DNA from: Davidsoniella eucalypti
Lineage: Eukaryota; Ascomycota; Sordariomycetes; Microascales; Ceratocystidaceae
Direction: 5' to 3'
Assembly (NCBI GenBank): GCA_004009845.1
Contig: RMBW01000004.1
Location: forward strand, 186,001 to 250,000
Length of the DNA: 64,000 bases
Shown here one piece after another: positions 45,955-56,714 of this stretch. Position 1 is the first letter of the stretch; each line of letters begins with the position of its first letter. Under the pieces are notes generated by a model, which was not told the origin of the DNA, did not search any database, and saw only the letters and a list, made by a program, of their open reading frames with translations. The position numbers and the translations under genes are program-made.

Positions 45955-48900
45955 CTATGCCTTCTGGCCCTTGAGATAAAAGCCTGCTATATCCAATTTC
46001 ATTAACAACATGCCGACCGAGTTTCCATCCAAAGCATCACCAAGCTCCGCCAAAACCTCGTCGACTTTCTCGCGCGAATCATATCGTACGGAAATGTCTG
46101 GCTTATCCAGCATTCCACGACACACCGTAATGAACAAGTCCATTTTCTTGCGAAAAGTTGCATAAAGTAGTGTCATTTCACGTTCATTATCATATAAGCC
46201 TGATACGCGTGCCATGCAGTCGAAGCGCAGAATTAGCCCAAAGAGTTCGTTAAGGAGCTGTAGCACGGCGGCTTGACGCTTGCGAAGAAAGAGCGCGATG
46301 AGAATACGGTCGAGAATGACGCCGTGGCAGACACGAAGACGTTCCGGACTATGTGTGCGTAAAGGTGGCTTGTTGAAGTGTTGTCTGTCGCCATCCCTAG
46401 TGTCATCATTACTGCTTGAGGGCAAACTTTGCTCGGTTAGTTCTCGTTGGACTCCGGCAAGCCAGACTTCGAAGGCTGCCCAAGGAAGCTTTATGCCGCA
46501 GTCGACAAAGTAACTGGCGACGGTGTAGACAAAGTGGTGGGCTTCGAAGCAGAAACGCAGAGCCACCGTGGCTTGTGGGCGTCGAGAACGCCACGAGATA
46601 GCCTCCCGCGACAGGCTGTCGACGACATATATCAGCCTAGCCATACGTAGCATCTGTTTGAAGATACGGTCGTATTGCATGAGAATAGTTGGAGTGAATA
46701 TCGGTGCTAGTGGCGTTGGTGCTTTGTAAGAAAGCCGTAAAAAGTCCATGGCTTCTAGTGCGTCGGGATCCATACATCGTTGGATGTCTGCCTCAGTCAT
46801 GGCGCGTACAGCGAACGATAGATCGCCGGGAAGATTACTGCTGGGCTTAGAATCAGCGCCTACGTGAGGCGTAGCCGGTGGTGATGCTGCGCCCGCACCA
46901 CTATGGTAGCTGTCAGCAAGAATGCCCATCAAGGCAAGGCGGAGCTCTGAGCTGGCTGGAGGCCATTTTTCGCGGCTGGTTAGGCGTAGACCCATCACAC
47001 CGCTGCTTCCATGAACGGGATCACCGCCATATCCACCGCTACGTTCGGTTGTCTCAAGTTGAGGATCGAATAGGGCTTGGGTGAGGCGGCTAGCAAATGT
47101 GCCGTTGCCGAACAGGTGGAAATCTTTTAGCAGGCGAAGATGGCCTAGTAGATCGTGGTGAGAGAACAAAAGCTTGAGGCTTTCACGGCTAACAATCTTG
47201 CCATGAGCAGCAGTCAAAGGATTAAAGGAGAGTAAAGGAAGTAGGGACCAATGAGGGGCTACCGTTTCTAGCCCCGTCACTTGGGACTGAGGGTCTGGAA
47301 AGCTTGTCTCCGATTCTACGGGCTTTAGACAGTCTCGGATAGCATCCGCAAGAGCATCTCGCTGGATAATTTCAGGTAGAGGTTGGCTAAGCTCGGCGAT
47401 AGAGCCTTGAAGATGATGGCTGATTTCTGGTTCATCGAAGCCATATATTTGAAGGCCCCAGCCACTAGTTGCCGATGTCCGAACGACCTCTGGCTCAACT
47501 ACTTGGGGATTATCTTTCTTTCGTTGAGCTTCTTGGATGGCCTCGATAAGTCGGTGTTCATACTCCAATGCACGCGACTCCAGGTCGAGAATTGACTCCC
47601 AGTCAAAATGCCAAACTGACTCTGGGGGGTTGCTCTCGTTGACGGTGTTGAGATTAGCTAGTGGGTGGTCTGAGTGCTCAGAACGGATAAAGCGTATGTT
47701 TTTGCCAGCTTCAAAGATGGAATTAGCCATATCTTTGGGAACAAAGTCTGGCATCTTGTCACGCTTGAGACGGAAGTCAATTTCTTCAACTTCCTCGCCG
47801 AAATCATCGATGAAGATTTCAAGCTCAACCCTGATGAAGTGCTTAGCGGCATCTACTTCATCTTTAGATATGGGCATCCCGTCTTCGTGCTTGAGGCCAA
47901 CCCACTCTTCAATGAAGTCGATCCATGGCTGAGATACTCTCTGAAGCAGGACTCGCATGGCAGTGTGGATGGAAGTGGTGTTGTACTCGGAGATCTGGGC
48001 ATGCTGAAATACAGTTTGTAGTATGATCTCGTCAGTGTGTTTTGGGCGGAATCTAGATATCAGATCGTGGAACTGGGTAAAAACTGTGTAGACTTTGCTG
48101 ACTAGAACCTGGACCTGTAAAATCGACTTTGGGTGTTCGCAGAGTGCAATGTCAGATTCGACAACACCCAAAACAGTTTCTACTGCGCTCGCAAGGGCAA
48201 CACGGCACTTGGAAGAGGCCGAAGTCTGTGAATATGTTGTGCGCACGAAGTCGTGGAGGCGGTGGAAGAGAACGCCGCAGTTTAAACAGCGGTTCTCAAG
48301 CCGTTTCAGTACATCGCGAGAGTAGCCGGAAACCCTCAGATTGGCGATGGTTGGCGAGATTATTTTCTTCTCATCATCCCATGTGAAAAATAGGGACTCG
48401 CGCCCCATGACCGCTGATAGTAGACATGCCATATATATAGAGGCATCTGCGACCTTGTCAGGGGCGTCTTGAGGGCACTTCTCACTAAGAATCACATCGT
48501 ACGCTGCTGGCTTTGCCTCTGAGATGAGAAGAGGCTCGGGCTGTGGAGGGTCGTCGGCAATGCTAACAAAGGCAGCCCACGACCGATACTCGGGCTTTAC
48601 GGATTTGGGCACTGAAGCTGCCGCCCAGAAATCGTCGTCGAAAAGTGAGGAGCTGCCGTCTAAGCTAGGCGCATCGTCATCGCCAGAATGAACAAGATGC
48701 GCCGACTCTCTGTCACTTTGCAAATCAACGTGGTTCAACGATGGAAGAGGCGCTGTTTCGATGGCGGCATCTGGGTCGATTTGGGGCAGCTGGAAGAAGG
48801 GACTAGTTTCAATGGCGGTGTCCACTACTGGATTTTTGATAGAAAGGCCTAAGACACAGTTAGACGGACATACAGACAATGTAAGAAACGAATGCGTTAC

Positions 48901-49048
48901 CCGAGGTGTCCTGACCAAAATAATGAGTGTCTAGTCGGTTGGCAGGCGGCAGCATCCATTGCGACGGCCGCCAAAGATCCGGCACAGCAAAGACATCGGC
49001 TGGATTATGCTCAGCCGGTCCGGGCACCGCTTTGGAGGACTCTGTCAT
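45955..49048 (-). CDS. Gamma-tubulin complex component (GCP5/GCP6-like)
   Basis: Exons 49048-48901 and 48848-45955 (52-bp intron) give 1013 aa. The start MTESSKAVPGPAEHNP is followed by a short motif before the splice (PDLWRPSQWMLPP). The N-terminal GRIP1-like region contains a helix-rich stretch after ILSEKCPQDAPDKVADASIY. The C-terminal GRIP2 region includes RESLKLLFSHHDLLGHLRLL, ALRFCFEAHHFVYTVASYFV and FLRKRQAAVLQLLNELFGLI, typical of Spc97/Spc98 family proteins. Such proteins form the gamma-tubulin ring complex that nucleates microtubules at spindle pole bodies. Size and divergence from GCP2/GCP3 suggest the GCP5 or GCP6 subgroup; I cannot separate these by eye. It shares a 346-bp promoter with the Eaf7 gene. 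Confidence 0.85.
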
Positions 49049-49394
49049 TGTGGCCTGTGATAGACAGAAGACTGAGCCTTGTGGTCGAGGCTTTAATGCC
49101 TGCTGGCAAGACTCTGGTGATGCTCGTGGGCTTCTTCATCAGCCTCTTATACTAGTCGTATATACGTAGATTGATCGCGTAGTTAAAGACGTCAAATGGG
49201 CCAAAACTGATGACGTTCGGCCCGTCTCTTGATGAGACAACATGTACATATACTTCTGGCCTGCACAGGGATCCACCCCTCAATAACCACAGCTCAGTTT
49301 GGAACTTAAACATAACAAAGAAAAAAAGAAACAATTGAATAATTCCCCTGTAAGCGACAAAAAACAACAGCGCCATCTTCGTCTTTGTTTATCA
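49049..49394. promoter_or_regulatory. Divergent promoter, GCP / Eaf7
   Basis: 346 bp between the two ATGs, holding both promoters and leaders. No specific element assigned. Confidence 0.6.
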
Positions 49395-50591
49395 ATGCCG
49401 CCCCGCAAGAAAATCAAAACACATCAGCGGCCGCCGCCCAGCAGCGGAATCGGAGATGATGGCGATGCTATGGACGTGGATGCGGCATCGCCTTCACAAG
49501 AGCCCGCATCGCCCGCCACCGACTCGCCGTTCTCTATCAACCAGCCCGGCCTAGAAGACCTGACCAACTACTGGACCGCTGACCAGGAAGCGTCGTTGTT
49601 CAAAGCCACTATCCGCTGGAAGCCCGCAGGTAAAGCTCTCTCCCGCTTAATTGCAGCTCTAGCGCTTCTCGATCGCAAGTAATAGGCCAAGAAGGTGCTC
49701 CAAACATGACTGGTCTGTCGTCAGCCTTGTGCGCTAGCCTTGTCGCATTTCGTGATGCTCTATCGCTGTCCATCGCTCAATGGCAGCAATGGCGTGCTTT
49801 TCTTTCTCTTCGCAAGCTGACTCGTTGGTGGTGCTCTTCTAGGCATGCATCGCCGCTTCCGTATGTTAGCCATCCACGAACATCTACGCAATCACGGCTT
49901 CGACCCCGATATCTACCCACACATTCGCATCCCACACATCTGGGCCAAGCTGCGTGTCTTCTATAATCTAGATGCCATTGACGAGCGTGAAAACTTCGAA
50001 GATGAGGCTCCCGAGGAACGCTACCACGAGTTCCAATTGCCGCCAGCACTTTTCTATGACCGCATCATGGAGCGTGTGCTTGACGGAGATCGCGATACCT
50101 CTCCTGAGCGCCTCAACCGCTCGCCCTCTCCATCCCCACCGCCCGACAGCGCAGACGAAGAACCAGATAGTCCCGCACCGCCACCACCCGCTGCAACAGC
50201 TGCTGCTTCCGGGAAGCGCAAGGGCAGACGCAGCGAGGCCGCACTACTAGTGGCCAAGAACACAAGGAGTAGTACTATTGGTGACAGCGAAGACCTAAGT
50301 GACGCGCCGTCAAAGGCAACGCCAAGGAACGGTCGTGGAGGACGAAGCACCGCGGCTCGTCGGGGAGCCCGTGGCCGTGGCGCAACGACGAGGCGCCGCA
50401 CAGCTGAATCAGAAGAGGATGAGAGCAAGGACTCAGACAACGATTCCGACAATGATTCTGACTCGGACGGTTCAGATGCGAATGAGCAGTCCTCGGAGGA
50501 GGAGGCAAAGGTCAAGCCTAAAGGCACCACCCGGGGCTCAAGGGCGCGAGCTGCGCCTGCTAAAGGACGTAGCGCAAAGAAGCGGCGGTAG
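49395..50591 (+). CDS. eaf7: NuA4 histone acetyltransferase subunit Eaf7 (MRGBP)
   Basis: Exons 49395-49629 and 49843-50591; the 213-bp intron (GTAAAG...CTTCTAG) joins KPAG to MHRRFRML. The product is 327 aa. The CT20/Eaf7 domain spans about residues 50-150: a Trp-rich start (WTADQEASLFKATIRWKPAG), then MHRRFRMLAIHEHLRNHGFD, and HIWAKLRVFYNLDAIDEREN. Eaf7 forms the TINTIN module with Eaf3 and Eaf5 in NuA4 and acts in H4/H2A acetylation and transcription elongation. The C-terminal half is disordered: Pro-rich, then RG-rich, then acidic Ser/Asp repeats, and a basic end. The internal ATG after the splice is not needed as a start. High certainty. Confidence 0.92.
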
Positions 50592-50945
50592 AGGGTGGTA
50601 TGGCGTATTCAGCTTTTATCTACTCGCATTACTCTATTGTCTGGGTGTTTATTCACACATATATCCGGGAGCAACAGGCCCGAAGTAATATCTGCTAGTT
50701 TCTTTAGTAAGTATAGGAGACTCTATCCCCTCCAAAAAAGACGATATTCAATAAGCATGTACAGCTACTATAATCCAAGATATCCATACCATATTTTTTC
50801 CTTTTCTTTTTGCATTGACTATGTATCTTACGTCGTTGAAGACACCCATACTAAACTCGCATAGTTGTCTTGATGATATCATTTCCGTTCAAATATGTAT
50901 CATTTAATAATGAGTAGTATGCTAGGTGATTCTCTCTGCCTCTAC
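50592..50945. other. Convergent 3' flanks, Eaf7 / Rrn5-like
   Basis: 354 bp between facing stops, AT-rich towards the right; no other feature. Confidence 0.55.
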
Positions 50946-52745
50946 CTATTCATCACTCTCTCCATCACGCATGGTACCCTCCCATTCTGGAACGTAAAGC
51001 AATCTCTGCCGCCATTGCTCCGTAGAGTAGAGATCAGTTACGGATGAAGTATCTTTGCTTTTCGGGGGCAACTCTTCCTCCTTAACCAATACTTCAGCCG
51101 GAGGCGTCTCGCCTAGAAGCTCCCACAACTTGCGTTCCTCGGCTCTAGAAGCCTGCTCATCGGCTTCCTCAGCATACTCCTGTTGGTTCTTCTCGACACG
51201 AAGGCGATGATTAAGCGCAGCCTCGACAGAATGTGGGTTGCCAAAGTCTACGGCAGTGTACTCCAAGATCTCGGCAAGGTCATCTTCAGTTTCGTCGTTG
51301 GCAGATGATTCGGGACTGTCGCGTGGGAAGAGAGGGGATGGTGAGCGAGCGTCTTCGGAGACGACGTTGCCACTAGAAGAGTGTGATTCGTCTTCTTCAT
51401 AGTATCCGTATAATTCTTCGTATTCGTCTTCGTCGTCTTCTTTATCTTCACCATCGTCGCTTGCATGTTGTCCCGAGGCCCAATACTCTAACATTCCAGG
51501 AATATAGTGAGTGCGTGGATTTGGTTTCGGCTCCGGCTCAAGAGCGGTCTCAACTTCGTCGTAGGACAATTTCTTGATCCTTAGATCCCACATATTGTAG
51601 CCTTTGCTTTTAAGCTCTTCAACTCGAGCGACCTCTTCTTCGTCATAGCTGTCGTTATTTTCAGAGTCATATAAATCACTCTCGTCGAATTTACATTCCA
51701 AGCCCATTGCTGACTGTATCGTGAAATATTCAAACACGTCGGTATTGTCGATGACCTTGAGTCTCAGCCTACGCGCCGCCTTGATCCAAAAGTCATCTTT
51801 CTTCTCGAGACCCTTGATTCGCATAGATTCCAATGCTGCTTCAACATCGCATTTTTTAACGAGACTTTGCGTTTCCCTAGCTTGGCTTTTTGCCGTAACT
51901 CGAGATTCACAGATGTTCATAGCCGTATGAACGATCCGCGTAACTAGAGACCGCACCAGCTCGTGGAAATCCTGCAGCGCTGTAGACCGGATGGCTGGCC
52001 TACCGCTATCGACGAACTCCCAGTTATATTCGGGGACGGTAGAATTCATAAACATGCGTCGTGAGAGCTCCAGCCAGTTCGGCACGTTGAAAAATTCCAT
52101 AAACGGGAAATCATCTTGAAGTTCTTGAGGGAGTTCTTTGACTATATTCGCACGGTCCTCATCCATGAGCCAAAAATACGCCCATTTTCGCCACTCGACA
52201 GATTCCTCGTGGCTTTGTTGGCGTAGAGATATGGCGTCTGCGGCCTGTTCTAGTGCCGTAGCACACGCCTGACTGACCTCAACTGCTGCCGGTATATCGA
52301 CCGTATGAAGCGCAGGAAGACTGTCGGCCTCTTTTCGGCGTTCTTTTGTAGCTTCCAAGAATTCGAGGAATTGTACAACTTCAATGACACTCTTAGTGCC
52401 GACCAGGGTTGCGATACCGGCAACGTCGTCCCGCCCAAGACGCCCAAGGGCCTCGAAAAACACATGCTTCTCGTTTTCTGACCAGTTGACAGAGCCAATG
52501 AGCGTATCCTCTAGGCGTTGGTTCTTGGGGGCGGTCGTATCGAGTGCGGGCACACGACAGCGGGCTTCTTCGGTGGCCTCATTCAACAGGTCGTTGTAGG
52601 CTTGATTGATTTTTCCAGCATGCCGCTTGAAGGGCCGGACATCGCTAGCTTCGGCCTGGGCGGCGCGTTTGAGTGATGATGGACCGGGAGAACCAAAGTC
52701 ATCCATCGGAGGAGGGCTTGACCCTGATGCCATATGAGAACTCAT
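50946..52745 (-). CDS. rrn5: Rrn5-like RNA polymerase I upstream activation factor
   Basis: A single 599-aa exon. A SANT/Myb-like domain lies at about residues 88-130 (NWSENEKHVFFEALGRLGRD, then GTKSVIEVVQFLEFL). About residues 270-315 read like a histone fold (RSLVTRIVHTAMNICESRVT, then KKCDVEAALESMRIKG). This SANT plus histone-fold pairing is known for Rrn5 of the yeast UAF complex, which activates rDNA transcription by RNA polymerase I. A conserved-looking middle follows the SANT domain (EWRKWAYFWLMDEDRANIVK). The last 200 residues are acidic with Glu/Asp runs (EDDEDEYEELYGYYEEDE). The first ATG in frame is chosen, with a second ATG four codons on. It is divergent from Irc3. The assignment rests on domain order. 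Confidence 0.82.
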   Translation of the reverse strand: MSSHMASGSSPPPMDDFGSPGPSSLKRAAQAEASDVRPFKRHAGKINQAYNDLLNEATEEARCRVPALDTTAPKNQRLEDTLIGSVNWSENEKHVFFEALGRLGRDDVAGIATLVGTKSVIEVVQFLEFLEATKERRKEADSLPALHTVDIPAAVEVSQACATALEQAADAISLRQQSHEESVEWRKWAYFWLMDEDRANIVKELPQELQDDFPFMEFFNVPNWLELSRRMFMNSTVPEYNWEFVDSGRPAIRSTALQDFHELVRSLVTRIVHTAMNICESRVTAKSQARETQSLVKKCDVEAALESMRIKGLEKKDDFWIKAARRLRLKVIDNTDVFEYFTIQSAMGLECKFDESDLYDSENNDSYDEEEVARVEELKSKGYNMWDLRIKKLSYDEVETALEPEPKPNPRTHYIPGMLEYWASGQHASDDGEDKEDDEDEYEELYGYYEEDESHSSSGNVVSEDARSPSPLFPRDSPESSANDETEDDLAEILEYTAVDFGNPHSVEAALNHRLRVEKNQQEYAEEADEQASRAEERKLWELLGETPPAEVLVKEEELPPKSKDTSSVTDLYSTEQWRQRLLYVPEWEGTMRDGESDE

Positions 52746-53151
52746 ATTTTGATCAGCGACAAAAAGTGAGGTGGTTGGTAGTGTTCTGATTCGATCTGGG
52801 GGTTGTCAGTTGGAAAGTGAATGATGATAACTACCCCGCCTTGGTCTGAGCTAAAAGGCCTCAACAAGAAATAAGGGAGACAGGTGCAATATTGGTAATG
52901 CTCGGACAAGTTGAGTATGGGTTTCCTTAACTCTTGGGACCTTTTTTTTTGTATTTGGCTAGTTGCCCCACTATAGCACTAGCTATAACGCTACACTACG
53001 ATGCACAGCATAAACGATTGTACACAGGCTAACAGCCCTATATTGCATACGGCACAATCTGTTAGTAGTGCAAGATCAGACATCACCACCCTCTATTTTC
53101 TACAACCACAACTAACCAAATGGCAAATTTTCACTTCTTAAATCGGCCGCC
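52746..53151. promoter_or_regulatory. Divergent promoter, Rrn5-like / Irc3
   Basis: 406 bp between two start codons with a T-run near 52942; both leaders and promoters must lie here. Confidence 0.6.
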
Positions 53152-55364
53152 ATGATATCTTCACGAGCAAAACAAATATGCCGGGCTGCCCCATGGCAAG
53201 CCCGAAATTCTTCTACCACTATCCTCGCTCTTCGAACATCCGCTTCAAGGCCTCAAGGACGACGAGCTTTACATACATCGCCCCAAAATGTATCAGCTTC
53301 GCACGACAAAATTGTGCTGCGCCATTACCAGGAAGAATGCATCGCGAGCGTAAAGAAAGCCTTAGAGCAGGGCAAGAAGCGGGTTGGCATATCTCTGGCT
53401 ACAGGTGGAGGCAAGACGGTGAGTTGCGTCTTATCTCATAGCGAAAAACCCGAGTATCGTTGCTAAACATATCCCCGTAGGTTGTCTTTACGCAGTTGAT
53501 CTCACGCGTTGACGCGCTGAATGAGAGGGCTACTAAGACGCTCATTCTAGCACACCGCAGAGAACTCGTTTACCAAGCATCCAAACACTGCTCCACTGCC
53601 TATCCTGACCTCACAGTCGAGATTGAGATGGGTAGTCAGCTCGCAAGCGGCAGCGCCGACATCACAGTTGCCAGTGTACAGAGCATCAACTCCAAAGATC
53701 GACTGAAGAAGTACAATCCCGCTGACTACAAGCTGATCCTGGTTGATGAAGCTCACCACATCGTCGCCGCCGGCTACTTGAATGTGCTTTCGCACTTTGG
53801 CCTCAGAAAAAAGCCCAAGCCAGACGCAGATATATCCAAGATACCCTCTCTTGTTGGCGTATCTGCCACCTTTTCTCGCTTCGACGGCCTCAAACTAGGC
53901 ACAGCTATCGACGACATTGTCTACCATCGCGACTACGTCACCATGATTGGCGAGAAATGGCTCTGTGACGTCATGTTCACTACTGTGCAAACACACATAG
54001 ATCTATCCAACGTCAAAACTGGAGCCAACGGGGATTTCCTTACGAGTGAGCTGTCTGAGCACGTGAGTACTACACAGGCGAACGAACTCGTTGTCCGTTC
54101 ATGGCTCTCTCTTGCGGGAGAACGCAAGAGCACGCTCGTGTTCTGTGTTGATGTGACCCATGTCATTGATCTAGCACGAGAATTCAACGAACGTGGCATC
54201 GAAGCGCGCATAGTCACGGGCGATACACCAGGAAAACTGCGCGCAGAAACTCTAGATGCATTCCGAAATGGCGAGTTCCCTGTGCTTGTCAACTGCAGTG
54301 TGTTCACTGAGGGAACTGATATCCCCAACATCGACTGTGTGCTACTAGCCCGACCAACACGCAGCCGTAACTTACTAGTCCAGATGATCGGTCGTGGCAT
54401 GCGTCTACACCCTAGCAAGAAAGACTGCCATGTTATCGATATGGTTGCCTCACTAAATGGAGGAATCACCACCACGGCGACACTAATCGGGCTCGATCCC
54501 GATGAGCTTCTCGACCGCACTACAATGGCACAAGTGAAAGAGCTCCAAAGGCAGCGTAGCGAAGAACAAGAGCGCATCGCCGAAGAACTTGCCGCTGCCA
54601 AAATCAAAGCCGACGAAGCTGGCGCAGAACGTTTCAAAAACGCCGGCGACGAAAACATAAAAGTCAAAGTAACCCAATACGAGAGTGTATTCGACTTGAT
54701 TGCCGACTCCAACGACGACTTGACTATTCGTAGTCTTAGCCAAAACGCCTGGGTCACAGTCAACTGGGAGAAATACGTCCTATCGGGCCCCGACGGTACC
54801 TTTGTACGCATCGAACGCAACGAAGACTCCGTTAACATGTACTCCGTCTACGTCATCCGCGCCCTCCCCATGTCCGCTCGCGCGGAGTCACCATATGCTG
54901 CGCCGCACTGTATCTTAACCATCGAAGGTTTAGACAACGCCGTACACGGCGCCGACACTTGGGCGGGCAACGAGTTTCCTTACCCCTTCATCAACCGCAA
55001 ACAACTATGGCGTAACGGACCACCGACCGAAGGCCAGCTGAAATACCTCAACAAAGTCCGCGGCACGCCAGACCAGTCCCAAAAGTCCTTCAAGGAGTCA
55101 TTAACGGGATATCGCGCCACTATCAAGGAGTTCGGCTTACCAGAAAACATGGCCCATCCAGGAGCCGCTACTCCCTTAACGGTTTGGAACATCACTAAAG
55201 GCATGGCTTCGGATATGATAACAAAGTTGAAACATGGTGCAAAGGGAAGATTCAAGGATATTAGCTCGGCACGTAAAAGAGAGGAAAAAGTACTGCTTAA
55301 GAAACGAGCTATCAATACTAAAAAGGAAAATGAGGTTGTCAAGGTTGGCCCCGTATCAATCTAG
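53152..55364 (+). CDS. irc3: Mitochondrial DEAD/H-box helicase Irc3
   Basis: Exons 53152-53418 and 53481-55364 (62-bp intron directly after the Walker A codons) join in phase 0 to give 716 aa. The N-terminal 45 residues are Arg/Ser-rich and lack acidic residues, a mitochondrial presequence. Helicase motifs in order: Q-region LRHYQEECIASVKKALEQGK, I ATGGGKT, Ia LAHRRELVYQA, II DEAHH, III SATFSRFDG, then LVFCVDVTHV, FTEGTDIPNIDCVLLARPT, and VI QMIGRGMRLH. Irc3 is a superfamily 2 branch-migrating helicase that maintains mitochondrial DNA. A coiled coil (about 440-500) and a C-terminal domain with a lysine-rich end follow. Length and motif spacing match the fungal family. High certainty. Confidence 0.94.
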
Positions 55365-56714
55365 GTACGATATCAGGACTACCACGTGATTATAGAGAAG
55401 GCGGGCATGTAAGATATAGGAGTAAATATAATGAAACAAGAACAATTATACACACAGCTAATACAACGCACACCACTGTAGATACTTCTTTATGTCATGG
55501 TTCATATTGGTGTGATGAACACACAAGCTGGATAGGCCGTCGTTAGTAACAAGTTGAGTTCACACATGAAAGATCCTGAGCTAAAGAAATCATGAAAATG
55601 AGATGTCAGTCCAAAAAGATGTCACCAACACTTACATTCTATTTGTTTATTTGGAGAGAAGAACATTCGAGGGACACATAGCAAACATGGCTTTCCTACT
55701 TTAGATAAAGACGTCACGCGAGAAAAAAGATCATAACCGCCATGTTTTTATAGCAAACGTTCTGAACTAAAGCACATATAGAAAAAAATAAAACAAAATA
55801 AAACAAAAACAAAAACAGGTATCAAGAAACAAGAAACAAGAGGCATCAGAAAATTTGGAAATATTTTGATATTGGATATAGAATGGGTGTATGTTTGTTG
55901 CGTACACCACAAAAAGGTTTAGTTAGGGTATATTTGGTATCAGTGAGTTTAAAGAAAAAAAACGAATCAAAAGAAAGCCCAAAAAATGGAAACAAAGATA
56001 GCAGAGAAAAAAACAAATAAGGAAAACGTCACAGCAAAAAAAAAGTCGTCACATTCCGGCCGTTTTGGTTCTGCGAGAATATCCTTGAAATCAATATCAG
56101 TGTAAGATATGAAAAGTTACCACTTGGAAAAAAAGCTTCAATGACACTAACGGTATTCAAGTCAAGATGTTATCCTCGGACGCCAGATTAATAGAATGGT
56201 TTATATGATAGGGAGGGTTAGATGGGTAGGATGTTTAACCCCTACCCAGTCTTGTTCCACTAGAACGGCCTCCTCAGATCGATGCTTTCTTGGGGAGACA
56301 ACAAGGGTATATATATATTTCAAAGGACAAGAAAGAAAAACAAAAAGAACCAGATGTAAACACAAGGGTTTTGAAGGGCATCACAAGAAAGACCATCTAG
56401 TAGTAGAAAACAAGGGAAACCACAACTAATCCGAACAGAAAACAAGTGAGTATATGAAAAAAATGAAAAGAAAGCACCTAGGTCCCGGGGTATTTGAGTA
56501 ATGGTGCGCCTATGATCCAGCCAGAAGAGGGGTATGGGTATAACTTGTCGAAGCGAACGAGAAGATAGACAGGATGGAAAATGTGTCATAAAATAGAGGG
56601 AAAAGGAGAGGGATATCGAGTAAAGATAGAGAGGACTCTGAAAAGGAAAATGAAATCAGTAACAGTAAAGGGCATCACAACAAAAAAAACACAAAGACAA
56701 AGAGTCCTCTCTAC
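55365..56714. other. Convergent intergenic region, A-rich
   Basis: 1.35 kb between facing stops. The part from about 55770 to 56060 is strongly A-rich. It holds both 3' UTRs; the KH gene's may be long. No gene supported. Confidence 0.5.

Noticed and set aside
53933..54838. 301-codon ORF antisense to Irc3
   Set aside because: Shadow of the helicase coding frame; Ser/Arg-rich with no domain.
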